Shown: in pieces, positions 28,796-39,817 of the stretch
How positions within the stretch are numbered: the first letter of the stretch is position 1
Layout: each line of letters starts with the position of its first letter
Source: Streptomyces dysideae
GTDB lineage: Bacteria; Actinomycetota; Actinomycetes; Streptomycetales; Streptomycetaceae
DNA: 64,000 bases
NCBI RefSeq assembly: GCF_001514305.1
Contig: NZ_KQ949098.1
Coordinates: 93,257-157,256 of the forward strand
Direction: 5' to 3'
Position numbers and translations under genes: made by a program
The notes under the pieces: model-generated
What the model was told of the DNA's origin: nothing
What the model saw: only the letters and a program-made list of their open reading frames with translations
Databases searched by the model: none

Positions 28796-28860
28796 AGGGG
28801 ACGGCGAAACGGCGGACGCCGCAGACCCCGGCCCTGAAGTTATCGATGAAAGGAAATCCG

Positions 28861-29196
28861 GTGGCACAGAAGGTTCAGGTCCTTCTTGTCGACGACCTCG
28901 ACGGCGGCGAGGCGGACGAGACGGTGACGTTCGCGCTGGACGGCAAGACGTACGAGATCGATCTCACGACTGCCAATGCGGACAAGCTCCGTGGTCTTCT
29001 CGAGGCTTACGTGAAGGGCGGTCGTCGTACCGGAGGCCGTGCTTCGGGTGGGCGCGGAAAGGCGCGCGTCACGTCCGGCGGCAGCCAGGACACCGCGCAG
29101 ATCCGCGCGTGGGCCAAGGAGAACGGCTACGAGGTCAACGACCGCGGCCGTGTCCCGGCGTCCATTCGCGAGGCCTACGAGAAGGCCAACGCCTGA
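28861..29196 (+). CDS. lsr2: Lsr2 nucleoid-associated xenogeneic silencer
   Basis: Lsr2 coats AT-rich DNA and silences horizontally acquired and specialised-metabolite genes. The 111-residue protein matches the family end to end: MAQKVQVLLVDDLDGGEADE and ALDGKTYEIDL form the N-terminal dimerisation domain, a basic Gly-rich linker follows, and IRAWAKENGYEVNDRGRVP contains the RGR minor-groove clamp. GTG 28861 is chosen because AAAGGAA lies just upstream; ATG 28846 would add five residues and overlap that ribosome site. It could influence the NRPS/PKS cluster in this window, though that cluster is not notably AT-rich. Confidence 0.96.
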   Translation: MAQKVQVLLVDDLDGGEADETVTFALDGKTYEIDLTTANADKLRGLLEAYVKGGRRTGGRASGGRGKARVTSGGSQDTAQIRAWAKENGYEVNDRGRVPASIREAYEKANA

Positions 29197-29232
29197 TCGC
29201 GAGGCCTGAAGGCCTTGACGGTTCGAGCGGTT

Positions 29233-29946
29233 CTACGGCCGGGCGCACGCGCGCCGCAGCCGGAGGCGGTGGCAGTGCGTGGCCACCGTGTGCAGAACCC
29301 GTACGAGATCGGGGGCGCCCCCAACGCCTCCCATGGCCGACAGCGTCGGCAGCGAGGCCTCGACCTCGCACCCCGGCTCGGGGGGCCGCAGCCACACGGC
29401 GGCCCCCTGCAAGGCACCGGAGCGGCCCAGGGGAAGCGGCCGCCCTCCGGTCTGCCCCGCCGCACAGGAATACCGCGCGACCGCGGCCTGCCCCACGGCC
29501 GTCAGCCCGTCCGGATGCGGCGCCGCGGGACGCCGTACGACCGCGCCCGGCCCCGGCTCCGGAGGCAGTGGCGCGTCCATGGTCCCGCCCTCGCCGATCG
29601 CCGTCAGGTCGACGGCCAGCTTGCCCCACTCCAGCCAGTCCAGCACCGTCGGCAGGTCGTCCGCGCTGCCCGCGGCCATCAGGATCCGCAACCGGCCGGC
29701 CTGGACGGCCACCGGGGAACCCGGCAGCAGATGGCGCAGGGCGGCGTGGCCCGCCTCGGCGGGGACGTCCAGGACGTCGTAGTGCACGCCCACGGAAAGT
29801 CGTACCGGAGTGTCCGGCCTCCCGGGCACCGTCGGCCAGCCCAGTTCGTTCTCGTACCAGCGGCGGATCCCGTCGCTGGGATGGTCGGGATCGACAGGGC
29901 GGCGGGGAAGGGGGACCGTGGTGACCGTGGGAAGGGTGCCAACCAT
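29233..29946 (-). CDS. Conserved hypothetical, possible bifunctional primase/polymerase-like protein
   Basis: A 237-residue protein starting MVGTLPTVTTVPLPRRPVD. It contains RRWYENELGWPTVPG, VGVHYDVLDVPAEAG and AAGSADDLPTVLDWLEWGKL. These blocks recall short actinobacterial proteins annotated as bifunctional DNA primase/polymerase-like, but I see no complete catalytic motif, so activity is doubtful. The start at 29946 fits where conserved-looking sequence begins; the frame stays open upstream. It converges on lsr2 and diverges from clpC. Confidence 0.65.
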   Translation of the reverse strand: MVGTLPTVTTVPLPRRPVDPDHPSDGIRRWYENELGWPTVPGRPDTPVRLSVGVHYDVLDVPAEAGHAALRHLLPGSPVAVQAGRLRILMAAGSADDLPTVLDWLEWGKLAVDLTAIGEGGTMDAPLPPEPGPGAVVRRPAAPHPDGLTAVGQAAVARYSCAAGQTGGRPLPLGRSGALQGAAVWLRPPEPGCEVEASLPTLSAMGGVGGAPDLVRVLHTVATHCHRLRLRRACARP

Positions 29947-30158
29947 GCCAAGTGCAACCGTCGGAAAGGCGTGCGAGTTACGCTGAGTGCTCTCGCGGAT
30001 GCGCAGAGTGCCGGAAAAGGGTGCGTGCGGGGGCGCGGCGGGACGCAAGGATGTTCGCCCGTAGCGGAGGGAACCGGTGCGCGCGGCATGGAGTGTCAGT
30101 CCCAGCGGGTAAGACATCCCTAGTGGGAGGGGTCGACACGCAGATCAGGCCGTCTCAC

Positions 30159-30175
30159 GTTCGCCATCGGCGTAC
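30159..30175 (+). promoter_or_regulatory. Candidate ClgR operator in the clpC control region
   Basis: GTTCGC-N5-GCGTAC is an imperfect palindrome close to the ClgR box (GTTCGC...GCG) that activates clp and lon genes in Streptomyces. It is followed by GATAAC (30186-30191) as a possible -10. The 430-bp gap 29947-30376 also has a palindrome GGGGAAGTTCCCC (30331-30343) and a small hairpin CGCTC-TGAG-GAGCG (30356-30369) overlapping the clpC ribosome site. Confidence 0.5.
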
Positions 30176-30376
30176 TGATGACGGGGATAACTGCCTGGCC
30201 TGCGGGAACATCGTCTCGCACCATCGGGTTGGAGCAGATGTCGGCGTTCGGGGTCAGGAGGCCATCGACGGTGTCGGCAGTTGGAATGAGCGGTCCCCGC
30301 TTGCGGGACTAAGCTGCGGAAGGACAGGGAGGGGAAGTTCCCCCCACTGCCTGACCGCTCTGAGGAGCGATTAACG

Positions 30377-32902
<2,526 letters not shown>

Positions 32903-32924
32903 CCCTCAGCGGGTTGAGCCGAAG

Positions 32925-32958
32925 AAAGGGGCCGGTGCTTTCCAGCACCGGCCCCTTT
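32925..32958. terminator. Strong intrinsic terminator between clpC and the convergent phosphatase gene
   Basis: A perfect 15-bp stem (arm 32925-32939, AAAGGGGCCGGTGCT) closes on a TTCC loop and its exact complement (32944-32958). It begins with A and ends with T runs, so it can end transcription from both clpC and the convergent gene at 32979. Confidence 0.9.
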
Positions 32959-32978
32959 CGCATGCCTGAGAGCGCGGC

Positions 32979-33626
32979 TTACGACAGCTGGCCGTCGTAG
33001 TCCGGCAGCTTGTACGTCTTCTCGGCGTGGCCGCCCGACAGGTCGGTGGCGCTGTTGCCGATGTTCGCGATGATCGTGTAGCCCTTCGACTCGATGGCGA
33101 CGCGCTGGGCGGTCTTGTACTCGGCGACGTCCTTGAAGAGGTCGATGAAGCTGCGGACGTGGAGGCCGGAGACCCGGTAGCCGACGTTCTTGAGGTTGTA
33201 GTCGGTCACCGAGTAGATGATGCCGGGGCGGGCGGTCACGAAGAACAGGGCGACGCCGTGCTCCTGGGCGTACTTGGCGACGTTCAGCACCGGCTTGTTG
33301 GCGGGCTGCGGGTAGCTGAAGCCGAAGTCGGTCTCCAGGGTGGTGTTGTCGATGTCGAACACGATCGCCTGCTTCTCGCCCGGCCCGGTGTTCGCGATGC
33401 GCTGCTTGAGGTAGGGCAGCGCCTGGTCCATCACGGCCTGGCAGTCCACCTGCCAGGTGGCGTAGTCGACGTCCTCGGCTGCGGCTGCGGCTGCGGCCGT
33501 GGCGGTGGCGATGGTGGAGGTGGTGGCCGTCGCGGCCTGGGCGTCGGCGGGCACGGCCATCGCCGTGACGGCGATCGTCGCGACGGCGGTCGTGCCTATG
33601 CGGCGCGTCCAGGTGCCTCTGGTCAT
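32979..33626 (-). CDS. Secreted HAD-superfamily acid phosphatase
   Basis: The 215-residue protein begins with a signal peptide (MTRGTWTRRIGTT, then a hydrophobic stretch ending VPADAQA). An Ala/Thr low-complexity stretch comes next, then the HAD catalytic motif IVFDIDNTTLETD with the nucleophile and acid Asp. The second HAD motif Thr is in FFVTARP, and the C-terminal part (IIANIGNSATDLSGG) supplies the last acidic motif. This is the plant-acid-phosphatase/HAD class often exported by streptomycetes. ATG 33626 follows an AGAGGA ribosome site. It is convergent with clpC. The physiological substrate is unknown. Confidence 0.85.
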   Translation of the reverse strand: MTRGTWTRRIGTTAVATIAVTAMAVPADAQAATATTSTIATATAAAAAAAEDVDYATWQVDCQAVMDQALPYLKQRIANTGPGEKQAIVFDIDNTTLETDFGFSYPQPANKPVLNVAKYAQEHGVALFFVTARPGIIYSVTDYNLKNVGYRVSGLHVRSFIDLFKDVAEYKTAQRVAIESKGYTIIANIGNSATDLSGGHAEKTYKLPDYDGQLS

Positions 33627-33781
33627 GTGGGGTCCTCTCGCATCCGAGCGCTGCCTGTGTCGTGGGCATGCTCGTGGGTGGGGATGGCTTGCGGGGAACC
33701 AGCGGGTTACCGGACGGTAGTTCACGTTGAGATGTGGCTCATACCACTCGGCGTGTCGTTGTGGCGAGAGTCACACGGAAG

Positions 33782-34757
33782 TCAGTGGTCCGGTGCCCGC
33801 TCGCCGATGTGGTCGATGGCCGCTTGGACGATGCGGGACAAGTCCTCTTCCGTGGGGACGAGTTCGCGGTCAGCGGGCGAGAGCGTCGAGTAGTTGGTCA
33901 CGGCCAGCGGGTTGGCGCTGGCGTCCAGGGCGAGCTGAACAGCGGCCTTGTTGTGGCGGGTTCCGATGAGGAAGCCGATCGTGCTGTCGTCGCGCTGTGA
34001 GTCGCGCACCATCTGGTCGACCACGCTCACGTAGAAGTTGAGCTTGCCGACGTGTTCGGTACTGGCGGCCGACGAAGGCGAAGCCCACGCCCAGTTCGGT
34101 GAGGAAGCGGACCATGTTGGCGACGATCGCCTCTTCGAGTTCGTGCTCGGCATGGTGCTCGTCGAGGCCGAGGAAGTCGAGGCGGTACGGATCCCGGGCA
34201 AGCTCCTTGAGGCCCGCGGAGTCATCGGGGACAGTCACTTCGAAGTTGGTGGCGGCGGAGCCCTGGGCGAGGTGCAGGCTCTGGTGGATGAAGCGGTCCA
34301 GCAGGGCGTGGGACCAGCCGTTGCGAACGGCTTCGGCGGTGTAGAAGTCCAGCTCGGAGCGGGTTTCGAGTTTGTCCATGAGGACGGTGATGTGGCCCCA
34401 GGGCAGTTGTCCAACAGGCTGTTGGACAATTGGGTCCGGCCAGGTGCGAGCCATCTTCTGCATGTACATCAGGTTGCTGCGGGAGAAGCCGCGCAGGTTC
34501 GGGAAGGCCGCTTTCAGGTCCGCCGCCAGCCTTCCTACGACCTTGGTGCCCCAGCCCTCGTCCTCTTGGCGGGCGAGGATCAGCTTGCCGATCTGCCAGT
34601 ACATCCGGACGAGTTCGGTGTTCACGGCCCGCTGTGCGCGCAGGCGTGAGCCGGCGACCGTCTCTCTGACCTCGCCGAGGAGATCGCCGTACCAGGACGG
34701 CAGGGAACCCAGTTGGGCGGGGACGGCCGCCTCGGACTCCTTGGTGTTCTTGTGCAT
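33782..34757 (-). pseudogene. DUF1016 (YhcG-like) PD-(D/E)xK nuclease with the catalytic core deleted
   Basis: Two frames together encode most of a DUF1016 protein. The first (from ATG 34757) has the complete N-terminal domain (SWYGDLLGEV, YWQIGKLI, FSRSNLMYMQKMARTWP, LPWGHITVLMDKL), then RDPYRLDFLGLDE and GVGFAFVGRQY. There the frame breaks at about 34060. The C-terminal part resumes in another frame as HVGKLNFYVSVVDQMVRD and continues to DSTIGFLIGTRHNKAAV and the end. The roughly 40-50 residues normally between them, which carry the nuclease motif (LDLLFYH...VVIELK in relatives), are absent. So an internal deletion plus frameshift inactivated the gene. It overlaps the next fragment. Confidence 0.8.
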
Positions 34758-35236
34758 GGGGTGAGGCTTGCGCAGAAGTGCACGATGTGCAGGCAGGAGC
34801 TTGTCAGCAGCTGGGAGTAGAGGGATACGGAGTCCTCGCTGAAGAACCGTACGAGCTCGCGACCGCCTGCCTGCACGTAGAGCATGTTGGCCAGCGTTTC
34901 GTGGCCCAGCCGAACGGCCTGTATGTCGTCGAGTTCCAGATTGCCCAGAGCGTAGAGCGTCAGCTCCAAGGCGTCTGTGACGGCCTCCAGCTCGGCCTCG
35001 TCCAGCGGCGCCTCGCGTGTCTCGCGCGCCGCACGCTCCACGAGCTGTCGGGCGAGCTTGCGTAACTCCTTCTGGCCGAGCGTGCGCTTCTCGCCCCGGA
35101 AGGACACCGGGGCGGACAGCCGTACGGGCTTGTCCACGAGCCCCGCACCCGGACCGCCCTGGGACACGAACAGCTTCTTGATCAACGGCCCGATGGCGCT
35201 CGACGCCAGCTTGCCCCCGATGACCGCAGGATCCAC
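34622..35236 (-). pseudogene. N-terminal fragment of a NACHT-type NTPase-like protein
   Basis: From GTG 35236, behind a good GGGGGAGG ribosome site, the frame reads MDPAVIGGKLASSAIGPLIK, VDKPVRLSAPVSFRGEKRTL, an all-helical block, and SQLLTSSCLHIVHFCASL. This resembles, from memory, the helical N-terminal domain of large streptomycete NACHT/NLR-like proteins. After about residue 160 similarity ends and the frame enters the DUF1016 start region as Arg/Pro-rich nonsense. No NTPase domain (Walker motifs) follows in any frame. It is therefore a truncated remnant about 200 codons long. The family assignment is moderate; truncation is inferred from overlap and loss of sense. Confidence 0.55.
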
Positions 35237-35558
35237 TTGGCCTCCCCCTGAGCCCGCTTCTGTGCAGGGCAGCAGAGTAGTCCCCGTCACATCCCGGGGT
35301 CCCCCGATCTCGGCGGCCGGTGACATGCCGCACAGGCGATTTGTCCGTTACTAGGGCGGATAGTGGAGAGGGTGGTTCAGGCAAAAGAACTTTTACCCCG
35401 GAACTCCGAGACGGTTTTCTGCGTCCTGGGCGGATTCATCCCGGATGGGCTTGATGAGCCTTCTGTGAAGGATAGGTGATTTTTGGGATGAAGTACTAGG
35501 TTCCGTCGTAGATCGCGGCTTTTGTGGTTCGTGGGGGTCGGGGTTACCAAGGAATGGC

Positions 35559-35588
35559 CCACCCGGCGGCCGCTCGCGTCCCGGGTGG
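35559..35588 (+). other. Hairpin in the leader of the M23 peptidase gene
   Basis: An 8-bp perfect stem (CCACCCGG / CCGGGTGG) with a 14-base loop lies 30 bases before the ATG. In the 382-bp gap 35237-35618 I looked for a ydaO-type c-di-AMP riboswitch, since some streptomycete lytic genes have one, and did not find its conserved motifs. No clear promoter was identified. Confidence 0.35.
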
Positions 35589-35618
35589 TCTTTCTGCCCC
35601 CGTCCCCATGAGGTTCCT

Positions 35619-36167
35619 ATGTCTTCGCGCGTCTCGTCCCGCTTCTCCCGTACGTCCATGCTCCGCACCCGCGTGGCTGTCGTGGCCACCGCTGTGGGCG
35701 CGTCAGTCGTGTTGGGGGCCGGTGTCGCGTCCGCCGCGGGGAAGACCGCTTCCTGGGTCGACCCGGTGAAGAAGTACAAGCTGTCCGCCGGCTACGCCCA
35801 GTCCGGCAGCATGTGGAAGTCCACCCACTCCGGGCAGGACTTCGCCGTGCCGAGCGGTACCGCGGTCGTGGCCACGCATGGCGGCACCGTCGCCAAGGCC
35901 GGCGGCAACGGCGCCGGCGACGGGCCGGCGTACGGCAACGCCGTCGTCATCAAGCACGGCAACGGGACCTACTCCCAGTACGCGCACCTCTCGCGCGTCG
36001 AGGTGAAGGTCGGCCAGGTCGTCAAGACCGGTCAGCGCGTCGGCCTGTCCGGCAGCACCGGCAACTCCAGTGGCCCGCACCTGCACTTCGAGATCCGTAC
36101 GACCGCGGACTACGGGTCCTCGATCGACCCCGTCGCCTTCCTGCGCTCCAAGGGCGTGACCCTCTAA
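35619..36167 (+). CDS. Secreted M23-family (LytM-like) metallopeptidase
   Basis: The 182-residue protein has a signal peptide (basic start, then VAVVATAVGASVVLGAGVAS, cut near residue 38). A single LytM/M23 domain follows, with the zinc ligands in THSGQDFAVP and GPHLHFEIRT, and the core GNAVVIKHGNGTYSQYAHLS. These enzymes cut peptidoglycan cross-bridges or stem peptides. No LysM or other binding module is attached. ATG 35619 has GAGG 6 bases upstream. Its stop overlaps the stop of the convergent TetR gene. Confidence 0.92.
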   Translation: MSSRVSSRFSRTSMLRTRVAVVATAVGASVVLGAGVASAAGKTASWVDPVKKYKLSAGYAQSGSMWKSTHSGQDFAVPSGTAVVATHGGTVAKAGGNGAGDGPAYGNAVVIKHGNGTYSQYAHLSRVEVKVGQVVKTGQRVGLSGSTGNSSGPHLHFEIRTTADYGSSIDPVAFLRSKGVTL

Positions 36168-36763
36168 GGAGTTCGGCGGCTGCCCATGTGGGCCTGGGTG
36201 ACCAGGTCCGTCGCGACCTCGAGGATCGCCCTGCGCTTCTCCTCGGGGTCGGCCTCGATGTCCTGCATGACGAACATGCCGGCGTGCATCGTGAACAGGG
36301 CGCTGATACAGCGGACCTGGTCGGTCAGGTCCGCGTCCGGGTCGATGATGATGTCCCGCATGCCGAGCATGCGGCTCTTGAACATCTCGCCGATGCTCAA
36401 CTCCCGTACCGTCGCCTGGTTCTCCTGCATGAAGCGGAACAGCGGGGCCGCGTCGGACAGGGCCTGGCTGTAGCGGCGTACGATCTCCTGCTTGGTCTCC
36501 AGGGTGTGGGGCTGCTGTCTGCCCCACTCGATCAGGTCCTCGATCGGTTTCGTCAGGTCCTCGAAGAGGCCGACGAGGATCTCTTCCTTCGTCTTGAAGT
36601 GGTAGTACAGGGCCGCTTTCGTGACGTCCAGGCGCTCGGCGATCTCGCGCAGGGAGGTCTTCTCGTAACCCTGCTCGGCGAAGAGCTCGAGCGCTACGTC
36701 CTGGATGCGCTGGCGGGTGTTCCCGCGGCGCCGCTGCTTGGTGCCGTCCATGGTGCCACCCAT
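36164..36763 (-). CDS. TetR-family repressor of the adjacent MFS pump
   Basis: A 199-residue TetR regulator. The helix-turn-helix lies at residues 15-60 (RIQDVALELFAEQGYEKTSLREIAERLDVTKAALYYHFKTKEEIL), and a helical ligand-binding domain follows. It is divergent from a DHA2-type drug exporter with only 117 bp between the starts. That gap carries a large inverted repeat, the normal layout for a local repressor that controls both genes and is released by the pump substrate. The ligand is unknown. Confidence 0.92.
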   Translation of the reverse strand: MGGTMDGTKQRRRGNTRQRIQDVALELFAEQGYEKTSLREIAERLDVTKAALYYHFKTKEEILVGLFEDLTKPIEDLIEWGRQQPHTLETKQEIVRRYSQALSDAAPLFRFMQENQATVRELSIGEMFKSRMLGMRDIIIDPDADLTDQVRCISALFTMHAGMFVMQDIEADPEEKRRAILEVATDLVTQAHMGSRRTP

Positions 36764-36790
36764 CGTCGTACTCCTCGCGCTTTCCTAAAA

Positions 36791-36861
36791 ACTTACTTGA
36801 CGCCCGGCTAGTTACGCCTCTACGTTCCCAGTGTAGACAACTAGCCGGGCGGCAAGTAAGT
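36791..36861. promoter_or_regulatory. Large inverted-repeat operator between TetR and MFS genes
   Basis: Two 23-bp arms (36791-36813 and 36839-36861) match as inverted repeats at 22 of 23 positions and are separated by 25 bp. Each arm starts or ends with AACTAGCCGGGC and ACTTACTTG-type blocks. The right arm lies 20 bp before the MFS start and the left arm 28 bp before the TetR start, so each can block one divergent promoter. This fits two equivalent TetR dimer sites. Confidence 0.75.
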
Positions 36862-36880
36862 AGCTGGGGGAGTGGGAGTC

Positions 36881-38446
36881 ATGGCGGACACACAGGCGGT
36901 CGACACAGGCGCGGAGAAACAGCCGAGGAGCGTACGGGTCGTACTGCTCGCGCTGATGATCACGATGATGCTGGCGATGCTCGACAACATGATCGTGGGT
37001 ACGGCGATGCCGACGATCGTGGGCGAGCTGGGCGGCCTCGAACACCTGTCGTGGGTCGTGACCGCCTACACGCTCGCCACGGCGGCCTCCACTCCGCTCT
37101 GGGGCAAGCTCGGCGACATGCACGGGCGCAAGGGCGTCTTCATGAGCTCGATCGTGCTCTTCCTGATCGGCTCCGTGCTGAGCGGCATGGCCCAGGACAT
37201 GGGACAGCTCATCGGCTTCCGGGCCGTCCAGGGGCTCGGCGCCGGCGGTCTGATGGTCGGCGTCATGGCGATCATCGGCGATCTGATTCCGCCGCGGGAG
37301 CGGGGCAAGTACCAGGGCATGATGGCCGCCGTCATGGCGCTCGCGATGATCGGCGGGCCGCTGGTCGGTGGGACCATCACCGACAACTGGGGCTGGCGCT
37401 GGGCCTTCTACATCAACCTGCCGCTCGGTGTGGTGGCGCTCGCCGCGATCAGTGTCGTCCTGCACCTGCCGAAGAAGCGGGCCCAGGCGCGGATCGACTA
37501 CCTCGGGGCGGCGCTGCTGACGGTCGGCATCACCGCGATCGTGCTCGTCACCACGTGGGGTGGCACGGAGTACGCGTGGACGTCCGCGCGGATCATGGAG
37601 CTGACCGGGATCGGGGTCGCCTCGCTGATCGGGTTCGTGTTCTGGCAGACCAAGGCGGCGGAGCCGGTGGTGCCGCTGCACATCTTCCGCAGCCGGAACT
37701 TCACGCTGATGTCCGTCATCGGGTTCATCACCGGGTTCGTGATGTTCGGGGCGACGCTGTTCCTGCCGCTGTACCAGCAGTCGGTGCAGGGCGCCTCCGC
37801 GACCAACTCCGGGCTACTGCTCCTGCCGATGCTCGGCGCGATGCTGGTCATCTCGATGGTGGCGGGCCGGGTGACCACCAACACCGGGAAGTACAAGGTG
37901 TTCCCGGTCGTCGGCAGCGTGGCGATGGTCGCCGGGCTGTACCTGCTGTCGACGATGGACACGGACACCTCGCGGCTCACCTCCGGTGTGTACATGGCCG
38001 TCGTCGGTCTCGGCATGGGCTGTCTGATGCAGATCACCATGCTGGTCGCGCAGAACAGCGTCGAGATGAAGGACATGGGCGTCGCGTCCTCGTCGGCGAC
38101 TCTCTTCCGTACGCTCGGATCGTCGTTCGGCGTCGCGATCATGGGCGCGCTGTTCAACCACCGGGTCCAGGACGTCATGGCCGAGCGGGCCGGGGCGCTG
38201 GGCTCCAAGGTGACCGAGACGTCCGCGCAGCTGGACGCGGCGAGCCTGGCGAAGCTGCCGACGGTGGCGCGGGAGGCGTATCAGCACGCGGTGACCGCGG
38301 GGACGCACTCGGCGTTTCTGCTGGGTGCTGTCGTGGCGGTGGTCTCGCTGGCGGCGGCGGTGTTCGTGAAGGAGGTGCCGCTCAAGGGGGCGGGACCGAA
38401 GGAGGAGGAGGAGCGGGTTCAGATGCCGGTGAGCGAGCCGGTCTGA
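36881..38446 (+). CDS. MFS multidrug exporter (DHA2, 14-TM type)
   Basis: The 521-residue membrane protein matches the EmrB/QacA (DHA2) family. LDNMIVGTAMPTIVGELGG contains the family D1 motif, WVVTAYTLATAASTPLWGKLGDMHGRKGVF motif A, and LGAGGLMVGVMAIIGDLIPPRERG motif C-like residues; about 14 hydrophobic helices follow. It exports drugs or dyes by proton antiport. ATG 36881 is preferred over GTG 36872 because the purine-rich ribosome site GGGGGAGTGGGAG precedes it. It is regulated by the divergent TetR gene. Confidence 0.93.
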   Translation: MADTQAVDTGAEKQPRSVRVVLLALMITMMLAMLDNMIVGTAMPTIVGELGGLEHLSWVVTAYTLATAASTPLWGKLGDMHGRKGVFMSSIVLFLIGSVLSGMAQDMGQLIGFRAVQGLGAGGLMVGVMAIIGDLIPPRERGKYQGMMAAVMALAMIGGPLVGGTITDNWGWRWAFYINLPLGVVALAAISVVLHLPKKRAQARIDYLGAALLTVGITAIVLVTTWGGTEYAWTSARIMELTGIGVASLIGFVFWQTKAAEPVVPLHIFRSRNFTLMSVIGFITGFVMFGATLFLPLYQQSVQGASATNSGLLLLPMLGAMLVISMVAGRVTTNTGKYKVFPVVGSVAMVAGLYLLSTMDTDTSRLTSGVYMAVVGLGMGCLMQITMLVAQNSVEMKDMGVASSSATLFRTLGSSFGVAIMGALFNHRVQDVMAERAGALGSKVTETSAQLDAASLAKLPTVAREAYQHAVTAGTHSAFLLGAVVAVVSLAAAVFVKEVPLKGAGPKEEEERVQMPVSEPV

Positions 38447-38465
38447 GACACCTCGTCCAGGGCGG

Positions 38466-39809
38466 TCACGGCAGCATCGGGTAGCTCCCCGTGTTCGTCG
38501 GCGCGTGTTCCGGCAGCCACAGGACGGCCACGGCGCCCTCCGCGGGCACGTGCTCCGGCGCGCCGGCCGGGCGTACGTTGCGGAAGGTCAGCCGGGCGCC
38601 CAGGACCCGCGCCTGGCCGGCCGCGATGGTCAGGCCGAGGCCGTGGCCGTGGCCGGCCCGGTCGCTGCTGCCGGTGCGGAAGCGGCTCGGGCCCTCGGCG
38701 AGGAGGTTCTCGGGAAAGCCGGGGCCATGGTCGCGGACCCGGATGACACGGCCCTCGACGGTGACCTGGATGGGCGGCCTGCCGTGCCGGGCGGCGTTGG
38801 CCAGCAGGTTGAACAGGACGCGTTCCAGGCGGCGCGGGTCGGTCGTGACCTCCGACTCGTGCACCACCCGCACCTCGACGGCCGGGTCCTTCGCCGCCAC
38901 CCGCCGGGCGACGAACTCGCCCAGCATGATGCCCTGCAGCTCGGCCCGCTCGGACGCCCCGTCCAGCCGGGCCACCTCCAGGACGTCCTCGACGAGCGTG
39001 CGCATCGCCTTCGCCCGGTCCAGGACCAGCTCGGTCGGGCGGCCGGGCGGCAGCAGCTCCGCCGCGGTCAGCAGCCCCGTCACCGGTGTGCGCAGCTCGT
39101 GCGCGATGTCCGCGGTGACCCGGCGCTCCGCCTCGATGCGCTGCACCAGCGCGTCCGCCATCGAGTCCACCGCGCTCGCCAGGTCGTCGGTCTCGTCCCG
39201 CACGACCCCGCCGATGGCGTCCCGCACCCGTACGTCCGTCTCGCCCCTGGCCAGCTGGTGCGCCGCCGCCGCCGCCTTGCGCAGCCGCCGGGACAGCTGC
39301 CCGCCGATGAGCACACCGAGCGCGCTGCCGCCCAGCACGACCGCGATGGAGCCGATCACCAGCGCCTGGTCGAGGTCCCGCATCACATCGTCGCCGCGCT
39401 CGGTGAACCCGGTGTGCAGGGACAGCACATGCCCGTTCTTGACCGGCACCGCCGCCCAGATGTCCGGCTCGCCGTCCGCGCCGTCGGTCACATAGGTCGC
39501 CCGGCGGCCCTCCTCGACCTTGGCCCGCAGTGCCGCCGGCAGATCCGGGTCGTCGATGCCGACGTTCGGGAAGTTCGGCCGGTCGGACTGGTCGAAGTTG
39601 AGCTGGGCCAGCTGGATCCGCTCGTCCGCGAGGTCGCGCGCGTTGTCCAGCATCGAGACCCGGGCGGCGTTGTGCACCACCAGGCTCAGCGCGACCGCCA
39701 CCAGCGCGCCGACCAGCGCGATCGCCGCGCTCAGCTTCCACTTCAGTCCCGTGCGCATGCCGTCGTGGTCCACGCCGGACGGGACGAGACGCCGGAAGAT
39801 CCCCCGCAT
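38466..39809 (-). CDS. cseC: Sensor histidine kinase CseC of the cell-envelope stress system
   Basis: The 447-residue kinase has a first membrane helix near residues 24-46 (LSAAIALVGALVAVALSLVV), an extracytoplasmic sensor domain and a second helix near 150-170. A HAMP linker, the phosphoacceptor His in DIAHELRTPVTGLL, the N box NLLANAARHG and G boxes DHGPGFP and GHGLGLT follow. Gene order sigE-cseA-cseB-cseC identifies it as CseC, which senses cell-wall damage and phosphorylates CseB. ATG 39809 lies 8 bases after the cseB stop; ATG further in (MRTGLKWKL) is an alternative start. It converges on the MFS gene. Confidence 0.93.
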   Translation of the reverse strand: MRGIFRRLVPSGVDHDGMRTGLKWKLSAAIALVGALVAVALSLVVHNAARVSMLDNARDLADERIQLAQLNFDQSDRPNFPNVGIDDPDLPAALRAKVEEGRRATYVTDGADGEPDIWAAVPVKNGHVLSLHTGFTERGDDVMRDLDQALVIGSIAVVLGGSALGVLIGGQLSRRLRKAAAAAHQLARGETDVRVRDAIGGVVRDETDDLASAVDSMADALVQRIEAERRVTADIAHELRTPVTGLLTAAELLPPGRPTELVLDRAKAMRTLVEDVLEVARLDGASERAELQGIMLGEFVARRVAAKDPAVEVRVVHESEVTTDPRRLERVLFNLLANAARHGRPPIQVTVEGRVIRVRDHGPGFPENLLAEGPSRFRTGSSDRAGHGHGLGLTIAAGQARVLGARLTFRNVRPAGAPEHVPAEGAVAVLWLPEHAPTNTGSYPMLP

Positions 39810-39817
39810 ACCCCTGC

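Noticed and set aside
35237..35618. c-di-AMP (ydaO-type) riboswitch before the M23 peptidase
   Set aside because: Searched because disA is nearby and some streptomycete lytic genes have it, but its conserved blocks were not found; only a simple hairpin is seen.
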